DNA of 64,000 nucleotides. It comes from Planctobacterium sp965279005. GTDB lineage: Bacteria > Pseudomonadota > Gammaproteobacteria > Enterobacterales > Alteromonadaceae. Position 1 is the stretch's first letter, and every line of letters starts with the position of its first letter. Positions 53,793 to 63,392 of the stretch are shown here, in pieces. The stretch covers positions 372,001 to 436,000 of the forward strand of contig CBDIHK010000029.1 of the NCBI GenBank assembly GCA_965279005.1, in the 5' to 3' direction. The notes beneath the pieces are model-generated. The model was not told the DNA's origin. It saw only the letters and a list, made by a program, of their open reading frames with translations, and searched no databases. Both the position numbers and the translations under genes were made by a program.

Positions 53793-56273
53793 TTAGCTCA
53801 ATTTTTTCGCCATCCCGGCTAGGGTTTCACTTAGTGCTGTAGCCCGTTTTTCCGCCAAGTCACTTTCTTTGTCAAAACCTAAGCCATCCACAAGCTCATT
53901 GAGCTGTTTAGCTAACTTTTTATCCTTCTTAGCTGAAGCCAATGACTCTTTTGCTTTTGCTAGCAGCGCCTTAGCGGAACCGTGTTGTGCGTCGTTTAGT
54001 GCGTGATCCCGGTGCAGTTGGTCTAGGTAAGCCATGGCCACTTCTGGTACTGCTGGCCAAGTGACCTGGTTTTGGGTTTGCGGGTTAAACACTTGATCCA
54101 TATTGGCAAGCGAAGCGGCTTTGACCTCGTTCTCGGTCAAAAATTCACTGGCAACCAACTCAAATACGTCTAGCCCCCTCACTATTTCGGTGCCGTAGAT
54201 CTTGCCGTTGTACCAATAGGTGGACCAGTAGCCACCCACCACCACTTCTTCAGTATAAATAGGACCGCGGTCAAAATAAGCCACCTCAAACGGGTTGCTG
54301 GCATCGGTAAAATCAATCACTGTCATACCACCTTGGTACCAGGCCTGCACAAACAGATCCCTGCCGGGAACCGGTACAATCGAACCATTGTGGGCTACAC
54401 AGTTTTCAGTTTTCGACTGCGGTGCACTGATTTTATAGTGGCTCCTAAACTCTAGCTCACCGTCTACAATTTCATATATGGCATTGGCTCCCCAGTTTTT
54501 GGGGTCTGAGGCACGGCAGCGGGGTTGTACACCACCGCCCCATTCATCGGTAAACAATACTTTGTTACCGTCATTGTTGAAAGTAGCCGAGTGCCAGTAG
54601 GCAAAACCGGTATCAGTGACATCATCAATGCGGGTTGGGTTGTAGGGGTCTGTGATGTCCAATACGATGCCATTGCCCGAGCAAGCGCCCGCCGCAATAT
54701 TAAGGGACGGGAACACCGTGATATCGTGGCACTCGTCGGTAGGACGGGTATCTTGGGTACCCTCACCGTGATCACCGCCTAACCACAAACCTGCAACACG
54801 GCCTTCATCATCGGCAAATACTGCCGGACTTGAGGTGATCCTCGCTTTCGCAGGATCCGCTTTAGGAATTTCAATTACGTCAATGCGGAACAACGCAGTC
54901 CTTTCATCCCCTGGTACTTCACCAATACAGCCTTCCAGTTCTTCTTTATCACGAACTGACGAGGTACCTGAGTTGTACACCACAATATTGTCTTCATCTT
55001 CGGAAACGATGGAATGGGTATGGGAGCCACGACAGGTTTGCACAAGGCCAACTTGTTTCGGTAAGGTCAAATCTGAAATATCAAATATGCGCAAGCCGCG
55101 AAAACGCTCTTCGCTCACATCCTCGCTGATACCTTCCAAGCCACAATCAACGCGGCCACGGGTTTGTTCCACTGACATAATGAGTAAATCACCCACGATG
55201 GAGACATCGCCCTGCCCACCAGGGCAAACAATGGAACTCATCAAGGTGGGTAGACCGGCATAGTCTAGTTGGTAGACGTTGAAGCCGTGGTAATTACCCG
55301 CCACCAATACATCATTGGCAAAGGCCATATCAGTATTGGCGAAGCTCAACAGCGGTGAACGTTCACTATATTCCGTCTTGCCTTCATCATCTTCGCGCAC
55401 AGCTGCATCTTCAGCATCATCTGACTCTTGTGCCATTGCTGCATGGTCGTGATGGCCATGGTGGGCAGCTTCTTTGTCGGACTCTTCATCATCCTCCGGC
55501 AATACAGGAGGGATATTGGCTGGGTTTTCTGGGTCGTAGAAGCCAGCAGGTTTTGGCAAGGTGGCCACCTTGTTCAGGTTCAAGATCGCCTCGCCTGCAT
55601 CCTTGAAACCCGCAACCAAGCCTACCCGCGGATCGTCAAATAGGCCAGCCAATAGCTCGTCTAGCTGTTTAATTTCGGCTTCTTGTTTGGTTTTTATATC
55701 GTTTATAAAATCGTACAACACGGGATCATAAGCGGAACCAGGCTGTTCAAACAGGTCATCCACCATCCGCACCGCACCTTCGTGGTGCGGGATCATAAGC
55801 TCTAGAAACAATCGGTCAAAATCAGTGCCTTTTGCTTTGGCTAAATCTTGCATCTGTTCAGGGCTAGCCATGCCCATCATTTCGTGATCCATATGCGAGG
55901 AGTGGTCTACTTGGGTAGATTGTCCCCTTTCCCGCAACCAGCGTTGCATAAAGGCTATTTCATCTTCTTGGGTGCTTTTAATACGGCCTGCTATCTCGAT
56001 GATGGAAGCGTTATTGGTGCGGTCTTCAACCAAAACGCCCATATCCACCGCCTGGGCATGGTGCGGTATCATATTTTGCATGAACACTACGTCATCGCGG
56101 GTAAAGCTAGTATCTGACAGCTTAATTGCTTCTTCAGCCGTCAAACTTTTTGATTCTTGCCCAGGTGCCCCGGGTTTAATTATGGGAACCTCTTGCGCTT
56201 GCGCTGCAGTGGTTGCCCCCGCAGCAATAATAGCTAAACCAATCAGATTTCTTTTAAAGCCTTTCGTATCCAT
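53793..56273 (-). CDS. secreted double-DUF305 protein with LVIVD propeller
   Basis: I take ATG 56273 (MDTKGFKRNLIGL) with GAGGAAA 6 bp ahead; an ATG at 56297 lacks a site. A signal peptide (AAGATTAAQAQE) leads to a DUF305 ferritin-like four-helix domain bearing two MIPHH motifs (MIPHHAQAVDM and MIPHHEGAVRM). An acidic His-rich linker (HHGHHDHAAMAQ) follows, then an LVIVD-type beta-propeller (about 330-720) with GNYHGFNVYQLDY and ISDLTLPKQVGLVQ, and a helical C-terminus. The His/Met pattern suggests copper or other metal binding, which is inference. No copper operon is adjacent. Confidence 0.88.
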   Translation of the reverse strand: MDTKGFKRNLIGLAIIAAGATTAAQAQEVPIIKPGAPGQESKSLTAEEAIKLSDTSFTRDDVVFMQNMIPHHAQAVDMGVLVEDRTNNASIIEIAGRIKSTQEDEIAFMQRWLRERGQSTQVDHSSHMDHEMMGMASPEQMQDLAKAKGTDFDRLFLELMIPHHEGAVRMVDDLFEQPGSAYDPVLYDFINDIKTKQEAEIKQLDELLAGLFDDPRVGLVAGFKDAGEAILNLNKVATLPKPAGFYDPENPANIPPVLPEDDEESDKEAAHHGHHDHAAMAQESDDAEDAAVREDDEGKTEYSERSPLLSFANTDMAFANDVLVAGNYHGFNVYQLDYAGLPTLMSSIVCPGGQGDVSIVGDLLIMSVEQTRGRVDCGLEGISEDVSEERFRGLRIFDISDLTLPKQVGLVQTCRGSHTHSIVSEDEDNIVVYNSGTSSVRDKEELEGCIGEVPGDERTALFRIDVIEIPKADPAKARITSSPAVFADDEGRVAGLWLGGDHGEGTQDTRPTDECHDITVFPSLNIAAGACSGNGIVLDITDPYNPTRIDDVTDTGFAYWHSATFNNDGNKVLFTDEWGGGVQPRCRASDPKNWGANAIYEIVDGELEFRSHYKISAPQSKTENCVAHNGSIVPVPGRDLFVQAWYQGGMTVIDFTDASNPFEVAYFDRGPIYTEEVVVGGYWSTYWYNGKIYGTEIVRGLDVFELVASEFLTENEVKAASLANMDQVFNPQTQNQVTWPAVPEVAMAYLDQLHRDHALNDAQHGSAKALLAKAKESLASAKKDKKLAKQLNELVDGLGFDKESDLAEKRATALSETLAGMAKKLS

Positions 56274-56504
56274 GGATTTCCTCGTTGTATTAGGCAACAG
56301 CGTTTGTTGTAGTGGTTGTTATGCCTGTAAATGGCTTGCAAAACATGCATTAAACCAGAAAGATATTACGGGAGAAACTAGGTTTTGGACTAGTTCATTA
56401 CTCAGACTGAACTACTATTGAGAGCATTAACCTCAATTAGTAGCACCCAAACTAGGGCGTACTAATCAACTAATTATCGTGGCACCCAACAAGGAACTTG
56501 TTTA

Positions 56505-57818
56505 ATGGAGATCAACAACAAAATTGCAGAGATTTCACAGGTTACCAATGGTTTAATCAATCCACAATGCAACCCTGTCGACGCAATGGAACAGTGCAAT
56601 AAATTGGCTCGGCTGCTGGGAGATATATCCGGTTTAGATTTGGATAATCCAGGGGACACTGGTGGCTCGAGCACCACTGAGAACGGATTGGCGCTAAGTC
56701 CATTCCTCGCCGCCCAGTGCGTTACCATACCGGTTAGAACCCAGCAGTTTTTTCGCGGCATCAACCAGTTTTTCTGCGATGTAAAAAATTCCAACCACAC
56801 CACTCTTGATATCTTATATGCTGGATGCGGCCCCTACGCGACATTGCTATTTCCACTATTGTGCGTACACCAGGACAGCAAAGTTAATTTAACGCTTATT
56901 GATATTCACGAAAGCAGTATTGATGCAGTAAGAAGGCTATTCGATGGCGCTAACTTGGCCAACGTAAATTTGACATTTGATGTTGCCGACGCCGCGAAGT
57001 GGCGCCCCGACCCATGCAATTGCCAGTTCGATTTAATTGTCTCAGAAACAATGGACGCGGCACTTAAAAGTGAGCCTCAGGTAGCGATATTCGGACACTT
57101 GTACCAATACCTTAAACCTAATGGGACATTGATCCCAGAGAGTATAGCGTTAAGGGCAATACTATTTGACCAAACAGACAGTTGTGAATTTGGTACGTTT
57201 TTTGAGCTAAACAAAAAAACCTGCGTAAACATGGGGCTTAAAAATAGGTTGCACATCCGCGGTGAATTACCCCTAACTGAAGAACAAAAAAGGCGATTTA
57301 CCAATTTCACCGTAACTACTGAAGTGGAAGTGTTTGCTGGCCATAAGATCGCCCGGAATGCCAGCGACATAACATCTGACCTAAACTTCAAATATCTGGA
57401 CCTTACGCAACAGAACTCCATTGAGTTTTATTACCAGGTTACAGAAAACCCAGGTTTTAGATTCCAATTGAACCAATATCAAGCTCCGCCAGTACCTGCG
57501 AGTTTTAATATTAAAACTTCTTCAGGCGTGCCATATTTGTACTTGTTTTGGCAAAACACCGTGTGGGGTTTCCACAAAAAGCGACTGCTACAAACATCGC
57601 CGCAACAAGAACCTTGGTTGCTTTGGGAAAATGTTTTGGCAATGTTTAGCGCGTTCAATGCAGACCTACAGCAGTGCATCGCCAAGGTATTGGCACATCA
57701 CCCGCCCAATTTTGCCGACTTTGAAGACTGGTTTTTACATCAATATGGGCAATTGGATGAGCAATCAGTAATAGCCTTGAACCAAAAATTAGCTGCCAAG
57801 CATGCTGAAACCCAATAG
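56505..57818 (+). CDS. class I SAM-dependent methyltransferase, PRMT-like
   Basis: A 437-residue protein with SAM-binding motif I DILYAGCGPYATL (about 105), acidic residue in LTLIDIH (motif post I) and FDLIVSETMDAAL, which aligns with the double-E loop of protein arginine methyltransferases (SEWMG) with only its first Glu kept. A beta-barrel-like half follows (FTVTTEVEVFAGHKIARNAS in outline). The target is unknown; N- or O-methylation of a small molecule is equally possible. Confidence 0.75.
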   Translation: MEINNKIAEISQVTNGLINPQCNPVDAMEQCNKLARLLGDISGLDLDNPGDTGGSSTTENGLALSPFLAAQCVTIPVRTQQFFRGINQFFCDVKNSNHTTLDILYAGCGPYATLLFPLLCVHQDSKVNLTLIDIHESSIDAVRRLFDGANLANVNLTFDVADAAKWRPDPCNCQFDLIVSETMDAALKSEPQVAIFGHLYQYLKPNGTLIPESIALRAILFDQTDSCEFGTFFELNKKTCVNMGLKNRLHIRGELPLTEEQKRRFTNFTVTTEVEVFAGHKIARNASDITSDLNFKYLDLTQQNSIEFYYQVTENPGFRFQLNQYQAPPVPASFNIKTSSGVPYLYLFWQNTVWGFHKKRLLQTSPQQEPWLLWENVLAMFSAFNADLQQCIAKVLAHHPPNFADFEDWFLHQYGQLDEQSVIALNQKLAAKHAETQ

Positions 57819-57846
57819 CGAGGTAAATTCGTTATCCCTGTTAAGG

Positions 57847-59394
57847 CTACCGGTTCCTACCATACTGCTCATGGGATGACACCCAGTCTAATGACGAAAT
57901 GGCAGAAGCTAAGGATATCTCACCAGCCAATGCCGTCGCTGCTGCGATTTCTGTTAACTTCAATGCGCTGCCATTGCCGGTGCAGCCCATCATACGCAAG
58001 CATTCTTGCTGTGTCGGCAAACCAGTACCTCCACCATGGGTAGCTACAATCAACGATGGCAATGTGAGTGAAAGGTATAGGTCACCCTCTGCGGTAATTT
58101 CCGAATACAGGATACCAGTGGAAGATTCCGCCACATTGGCCGCGTCCTGGCCGGTGGCAATAAACATGGCGGCAATGCCATTGGCGGCGTGCAGGCCATT
58201 GTTGTTGACACCCGCTAAAAATGAACCAATAGAAGCGACCCGGGCATGGTAGTCAATTTGCGCTGGTTCTACATGCAATACGTCCTGCAAAGCCTCTTTT
58301 TTTAGGGTTACTTCCGCCGTCACACGCTTGCCCCTAGTGTGCATGGTATTAATTTGGGAAGCTTTTTTGTCGGTGGCCATATTGCCTTCGAGGTAGAAGT
58401 TCTGGATACGCGGATACACCGATAAGATCCAATTGCATGCAGCATAGGTGGCTTGGCCAACCATGTTTTGACCTGCGGCATCACCGGTCTCGAAATTAAA
58501 GCGTACAAACACAAACTTATTGGCGGTGTAGGGATCCAAACGCTTTAAGCGGGCGAATGGGTCAGTCGCTTCAGCTTGCTTACTAATAGACTCAAACTGC
58601 TCAGGCGCCGTGACCCAATCCAAGAAGTCGCGGGCATCAGCCGCATCTTCAAACACAAACACCGGCGCCCGCTGCATTGCAGATTCAAACACTGTTACTT
58701 TAGCGCCACCACTTTGGTTAATGGCTTTCATGCCACGGCTATAGCTGGCTACCAAGGTACCTTCGGTGGTGGCTAACGGCACATAAAATTCGCCTTTGGC
58801 ATGCTCACCCAATACCTTAACCGGCCCCGCAATGCCCACAGGCACCTGAGCCGTACCAATAAAGTTTTCGATATTGCCATTGAAGGGTTCGGTTGGGCCG
58901 CGGTAATCAAACAAAATTGGCGCGTCAGATTGGCACTGTTCACGGATAAATTCCTGGCGCCTGCCAATAATTTCAGGGCTTAGGTTGTTATAGGGATCAC
59001 GGGGGATTTTCACCTCTGCATCATCTTGCTCCCGCACAACGTCATTGACCTCAACCGTAACTTCGCCAAATGGTGCTAATTTCAAAGTAATTGAGAGCTG
59101 GTTTTTTGCCTCAATGCTCAAGCCGGCGATGGGAATAGAAAAGTTCAGGGTTGCGCCTAGTGGCAGCTCGACGGTTTCCTCGGAGTCGTTGAAGGCAGAC
59201 AAGGTGTTTTCATGTTGGTGGCTCATCACCACATCGCTAAGCTGTATCAGCTTTTGGTTCAACCCAATACTGTCGACGGAATGCAATACAGCTGACTTAA
59301 GCCGGTTTTTTAACTCAAAATGCAAATAATCGCCAATGCGGCGCAAGGTGCCTTTGGTATAGAGTTTTTGCAATATCGACTTGGGTATAAACAT
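57847..59394 (-). CDS. hydroxymethylglutaryl-CoA reductase, class I-like, with N-terminal extension
   Basis: A 515-residue HMG-CoA reductase. Catalytic marks: Glu in ATTEGTLVAS, Lys in GNMATDKKASQIN, Asp in TGQDAANVAESS, and the late His in WVSSHEQ. ENFIGTAQVPVGIAGP and DAAGQNMV fit the class I, NADPH-type form. It makes mevalonate for isoprenoids (or, in class II, degrades it). Residues about 1-125 precede the catalytic domain: a helical start and a beta-rich segment (FSIPIAGLSIEAKNQLSITL in outline) not part of the minimal enzyme. Other mevalonate genes are not in the window. Confidence 0.93.
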   Translation of the reverse strand: MFIPKSILQKLYTKGTLRRIGDYLHFELKNRLKSAVLHSVDSIGLNQKLIQLSDVVMSHQHENTLSAFNDSEETVELPLGATLNFSIPIAGLSIEAKNQLSITLKLAPFGEVTVEVNDVVREQDDAEVKIPRDPYNNLSPEIIGRRQEFIREQCQSDAPILFDYRGPTEPFNGNIENFIGTAQVPVGIAGPVKVLGEHAKGEFYVPLATTEGTLVASYSRGMKAINQSGGAKVTVFESAMQRAPVFVFEDAADARDFLDWVTAPEQFESISKQAEATDPFARLKRLDPYTANKFVFVRFNFETGDAAGQNMVGQATYAACNWILSVYPRIQNFYLEGNMATDKKASQINTMHTRGKRVTAEVTLKKEALQDVLHVEPAQIDYHARVASIGSFLAGVNNNGLHAANGIAAMFIATGQDAANVAESSTGILYSEITAEGDLYLSLTLPSLIVATHGGGTGLPTQQECLRMMGCTGNGSALKLTEIAAATALAGEISLASAISSLDWVSSHEQYGRNR

Positions 59395-59569
59395 AGCGGG
59401 TAGTCCCTTATTGGTAGTGGTATAGCCTGGGACTCAGTATGTATAGCTTTTGCTATTAAAACTTTGTGGCAAATCAACTTTATTTATCGTTATTGAGAAT
59501 CAGCTGCATTGCCACAGGCAAAATACGGCAACGCAGTTAAGGGCCAGCGCGCTGGATAGCCCTCCCTGT

Positions 59570-60115
59570 TTAAGACTGGTTAGAAGCCTTGGCCTTCGCC
59601 TTTTCTATGCGTTTCTTCCTGAGTTGGTAATAGCGCATGTCGTTGCTTTGTTCATGCATCAACGAAATGGCTTTATCCGCCATTTCTAGCGCTTTTTCGT
59701 ATTCTTTGTTACGCAAATACGCAGCCGCCAAGCCATCATGGGCAAGCGCAGACCTTGGGTGCCACTGCACATTAGTTCTAAATACTTCTAAGGCCTGTTC
59801 TAATTTGTCTTCCGAACGCATCAAATGGTAGCCGTAGCTGTTAATGCCACTATCTGCAAGCACTTCATAGCCATATAGGTTCTTGGAAAGTTCATCATAA
59901 TAAGCTTTGATCGCAGCAACACCTTGCTGTGCAATATCCGACTCAGGATCCAGACGCAAAGGTTCAAAGATAAATTGCAAAGCATTGTGGATAGTACCGC
60001 TTGGCGTGTTCATATGGTTATCGGCTGACAGTACCTGGCTATGCCAGCGCAAGCTAGTGTCTTTACTACCGACCAATGCCGCTTCAAACAGTTGGTATTT
60101 GCTTATCAAGTGCTT
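59570..60115 (-). pseudogene. C-terminal remnant of an esterase-TPR protein
   Basis: The frame opens just after a stop near 60119 and its only starts are TTG codons. It begins inside the catalytic domain of an esterase-D-type hydrolase: LRWHSQVLSADNHMNTPSGT holds the final catalytic His, and NALQFIFEPLRLDPES leads into a C-terminal TPR (SYGYHLMRSEDKLEQALEVF; NVQWHPRSALAHDGLAAAYL). The nucleophile Ser part is absent, and the DNA beyond belongs to another broken gene on the other strand. Confidence 0.75.
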
Positions 60116-60141
60116 TTAATCACCAATGCTGGCGTAAATAA

Positions 60142-60627
60142 AACGATGTTGTGGTTTTGCCTTCTGCAGTTGCTGGGCAGCTATTCCAATGGACCGCGGA
60201 CAATAAACTACTGCTGCAAAAACAAGTTCACTCTGGAACCGAGCTAGTGCTGTTTGATATTCGCAACAACCAATCCCAATCTATTTACCAAGGCGAGGTA
60301 CTATGGGCACAAAAACAAGATAATGCTCTTTATCTTATGGAGCAGCAGCACCGCATCCAAAAGTTGAATGGCGACCATGTAACTGAAATGGCAGCACTCC
60401 GAGATATTGTCGCCTCTAATCGCTTTTTTATTAAGAATGAACAGCTGTTTTTATTGGACAGGGAAGACAACTTCTGGCAGCTCAATCTCGCCACCAACAA
60501 ACGGACAAAGCTAACGCACCATAGCAATCCAACGATTAGCTTAACCGAAGTATCAGAAGACGGCAGGCGCTTTTTGATATCCAAACAAATCAGCAACAAA
60601 AAAGAGATTGTATTGCTTACGCCCTAG
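60142..60627 (+). pseudogene. C-terminal remnant of a CadC-like propeller regulator
   Basis: The frame opens at 60142 after a stop, with GTG 60151 as first possible start. The about 160 residues match the end of the regulator at 45237-47417: A-YLMEQQHRIQ against V-FLDSQRRFWQ, FFIKNEQLFLLDREDNFWQL against FLLRGNAVYGVNDDNQLWSY, and LTEVSEDG...NKKEIVLL against LTDVNDGE...KKEVVEL. The winged helix, membrane segment and most blades are missing. It stops 3 bp before the end of the convergent S41 gene. Confidence 0.75.
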
Positions 60628-60630
60628 CGC

Positions 60631-62379
60631 CTACAAATCCGCTAACAATTGCTGCAAATCCCTACTACCAGGGTTAATCGCAATGCCTTTTTCTAGTAGC
60701 TGGCGGGCATGCTGTTTGTCACCCGTTTTTAGCACGCGTCTTGCGTAATCCCGCCAAGCTCGCCAGGACTGAGGATACAACTCGGTTAAGGCTTCAAACC
60801 CAGCTTTGCCTTTTGCCATTTCACCTTGATCATAAAGATCCCTAGCAGCATAGCGCATTTCCCGCTCATCAAAGGGTTTCCACCAGCTGTATTTGGCAAA
60901 CAATGAGCGTCGCTCCTGATATGCTTTGTTAAAACTAGGCAAGTCACGGTTAATCAAGATTGAAGGTAGGCTTTGGTAGGGACGTTCAAGGTTTAGCAGG
61001 TAGTTTAAGGCCCGATCCTGACCTGCGACATACTCTTTGCCGCTAAATACAAAGGGCAAATCTACCACTTGCAGCCAGCTGTCGTCGGCGGGGTGCCCCA
61101 TCTGCCAATACAGCGTTGATATATGCAGCTGCATACCGCTGTTGCTCAAACTAAAAGTACCAGGGTCGCCATAACCATTGACCGGGGCACCGGCAGGTTC
61201 ACCCACCAACAGGGTATTGGTGTGTTTAAGCATCTCGGCGTAAATCATTTGCGCCGCGCTGTAGGTTTTGCGTCCCGTCAGGGTAAACAGCTTGCCGTAT
61301 TGGTTAATTTTGTCCCGTTTAATGATTTCATGCACTAAAGGCAAGGTTGTGCTGCCATCGCCACCTGGGTTAAAGCGAATATCCAAGATGAATTTATCAA
61401 TGGGCTTTTGATCTACCAAACCAAATACTTCATCTAAAAATGCCCTAAAACTATCAAAGCCGTTACGACCATTGTGGGTAGAATAGTTAATGGCAACATA
61501 CATGGCATTTTTGTCCGCGATATATTCATACCAATAGCCACGTCGGTGGCGCAAAAATTGCGGTATACCTTGCTTTTCAGCAAGGCTCTTATTACGCCAC
61601 TCTGATAGTTTCAAGTTCTGGAATGCCATTGTGTATTGGTCGTAATGGGCTTCATCCATCGGTCCATACATCTCGCCCCAAAACAGGCTTTCATTGAGGT
61701 TAAACGGGATATTTATCGACGTGACTTCCAGGTTTGCAAGACTGTCGTTAGCATCCTTATAGGTAACTGTGACAGCACTAAGTGCGTCGGCAATACCTAG
61801 CACCTCAAGCACCTGCATGCTGCTCAAGTAATAAGTGTTTTGGGTTCGCCCTATATCGTTGTCACTGGGGTGTAGGTCTGTAGTGAGTTCAAATATGTCA
61901 GAGATGTCAGTGCCATTGATACTAATGAGCTTCTTGCCAAGTAGGTTCTGGTACTTTTCCAATGTAGACACAACATAGAATCCATCTTCAAAAGAATATA
62001 TGTAGATAGGCAACCAATCGTTAAAGCCGTTTGGATCAAGCGGATGTAGCACGGTATGCCGATCCCGTAACTTGCTTACAAGTTGCATCATGGCCATTGT
62101 GGTCGTCACCGGTTTTTCGTTATTAATGCTGTCCTTTATTGACCGCACCTCATGGTAAAACTGCTGTTGCGGATAATGATGGTAGGGATCCGGATGGTAT
62201 TGTTCAATTTTAGCAACCAGCTCGTCGATGTCTTGCAACCATTGTTGTTTTGTCAGCTGCGCGGCTGACGATGGCAACGCAAGAAACAGCGCAATAAACA
62301 GTGCACGAATGCGTAATTTGGGCAAACAAGTATCTGATGTTTCCAATGAATTTTTCCAGTTCCTGAACATAGCAATCAT
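60631..62379 (-). CDS. secreted S41 family peptidase with C-terminal TPR-like region
   Basis: A 582-residue protein with signal peptide (LFIALFLALPSSAAQ after a basic N-terminus). An N-terminal helical cap (WLQDIDELVAKIEQYHPDPYHHY), a PDZ-like part (GKKLISINGTDISDIFEL), and the S41 core: FILDIRFNPGGDGST and GRKTYSAAQM with nucleophile Ser, followed by GEPAGAPVNGYGD. The last 90 residues form a helical TPR-like unit (GKAGFEALTELYPQSWRAWRDYA). Likely a periplasmic carboxyl-terminal processing-type peptidase with unknown substrate. Confidence 0.87.
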   Translation of the reverse strand: MIAMFRNWKNSLETSDTCLPKLRIRALFIALFLALPSSAAQLTKQQWLQDIDELVAKIEQYHPDPYHHYPQQQFYHEVRSIKDSINNEKPVTTTMAMMQLVSKLRDRHTVLHPLDPNGFNDWLPIYIYSFEDGFYVVSTLEKYQNLLGKKLISINGTDISDIFELTTDLHPSDNDIGRTQNTYYLSSMQVLEVLGIADALSAVTVTYKDANDSLANLEVTSINIPFNLNESLFWGEMYGPMDEAHYDQYTMAFQNLKLSEWRNKSLAEKQGIPQFLRHRRGYWYEYIADKNAMYVAINYSTHNGRNGFDSFRAFLDEVFGLVDQKPIDKFILDIRFNPGGDGSTTLPLVHEIIKRDKINQYGKLFTLTGRKTYSAAQMIYAEMLKHTNTLLVGEPAGAPVNGYGDPGTFSLSNSGMQLHISTLYWQMGHPADDSWLQVVDLPFVFSGKEYVAGQDRALNYLLNLERPYQSLPSILINRDLPSFNKAYQERRSLFAKYSWWKPFDEREMRYAARDLYDQGEMAKGKAGFEALTELYPQSWRAWRDYARRVLKTGDKQHARQLLEKGIAINPGSRDLQQLLADL

Positions 62380-62467
62380 TTTTCTGGTGATAGCTTATTT
62401 ATAGTATGACGTGAGCAAAGTGCTAAAGGTTGAAACCAATACAAAGTAATTGGCCTAAACATCACAA

Positions 62468-63172
62468 CTAGTTTTTAGCTTTAGCGACTGGCCTGGAAAA
62501 TATACTCTCATGCAAGGGTACGTTGAGTTCAAGGGATCTAATCGATGCCCGCCAGCTGCCATCATGGCTGGATACCCAAGCTGGATGTTTAATGCCATTT
62601 TTTTCAACTGACCAAGGGCCAGATAGACTTCCCAGCGCATCATCCCAAGTGCCAAATGCATAAGGCTCCGCAGCATTGCTCAACCGAAACCACATAAGCC
62701 GGGTATTACCCGTATACACCTCTAGGAAGTTGTCGCCGGTTGCCTTTAACGACAACCCAGGATCCCCTTTGGCGATACGATGAATCGTGCGGTATAAGTG
62801 CGCTTGGTGCCATTTCATTTCACGCTGGAACACTTCAGGCGGCACCTCTTCCACTACTCCAGACCAACTTACACGCCAGCTGTTGTCAGCATCGATAACC
62901 CGGATCAAATGCACATCTGTTGCGGTGGTTTCAATGCGAAACCGCGGCTCGGTAAAATCCATGGTTATGACGGCAAAGACTTCGTACGGCTCCTGGGTGC
63001 GGTACTGCATCGAACCATTGATTGTATTTTTTAAATTTGCCCATGCAGGTTTTCCTCCCAGCCGCTCCAGCATCCTATCAGCTAGCTCTCTTCCGGAGGG
63101 ATTGGCCAAACTGACGGCAGGCAAAAAAAGGAAAAGCCAAAGGTATTTAGGTAAGCGATTTCTACAAGACAT
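62468..63172 (-). CDS. secreted hypothetical protein, LolA/LolB-like fold possible
   Basis: I take ATG 63172 (MSCRNRLPKYLWLFLFLPAVSLANP), which yields a signal peptide. The mature part of about 210 residues opens with a helix (GRELADRMLERLGGKPAW) and continues with antiparallel strands (INGSMQYRT; VFAVITMDFTEPRFRIETTAT; NSWRVSWSGVVEEV), a pattern like lipoprotein-localisation beta-sheets. No named family. Confidence 0.7.
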   Translation of the reverse strand: MSCRNRLPKYLWLFLFLPAVSLANPSGRELADRMLERLGGKPAWANLKNTINGSMQYRTQEPYEVFAVITMDFTEPRFRIETTATDVHLIRVIDADNSWRVSWSGVVEEVPPEVFQREMKWHQAHLYRTIHRIAKGDPGLSLKATGDNFLEVYTGNTRLMWFRLSNAAEPYAFGTWDDALGSLSGPWSVEKNGIKHPAWVSSHDGSWRASIRSLELNVPLHESIFSRPVAKAKN

Positions 63173-63392
63173 GGTAAGGACTGCCAAAGCAACATAAACT
63201 TTACCGCAGCATATTGGCGTTCAGCCTTGGAATTTGCACAATTATGCGAAAATGGCTATCTATTGTTTATAAAGGGTGAAAAACATGATGGAAGTATCAG
63301 CCATAAATCAAAGCTTCATGGAAGGTACGAAAAAAGAGTCCGTATCTGGTATTTACTCGCGGCGAGCGGCTTTATCAACTCACTGTTCCGCG

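Noticed and set aside
60110..60630. A frameshifted N-terminal half of the esterase on the minus strand
   Set aside because: No esterase motif is present in any minus frame here; the DNA encodes the propeller remnant on the plus strand.
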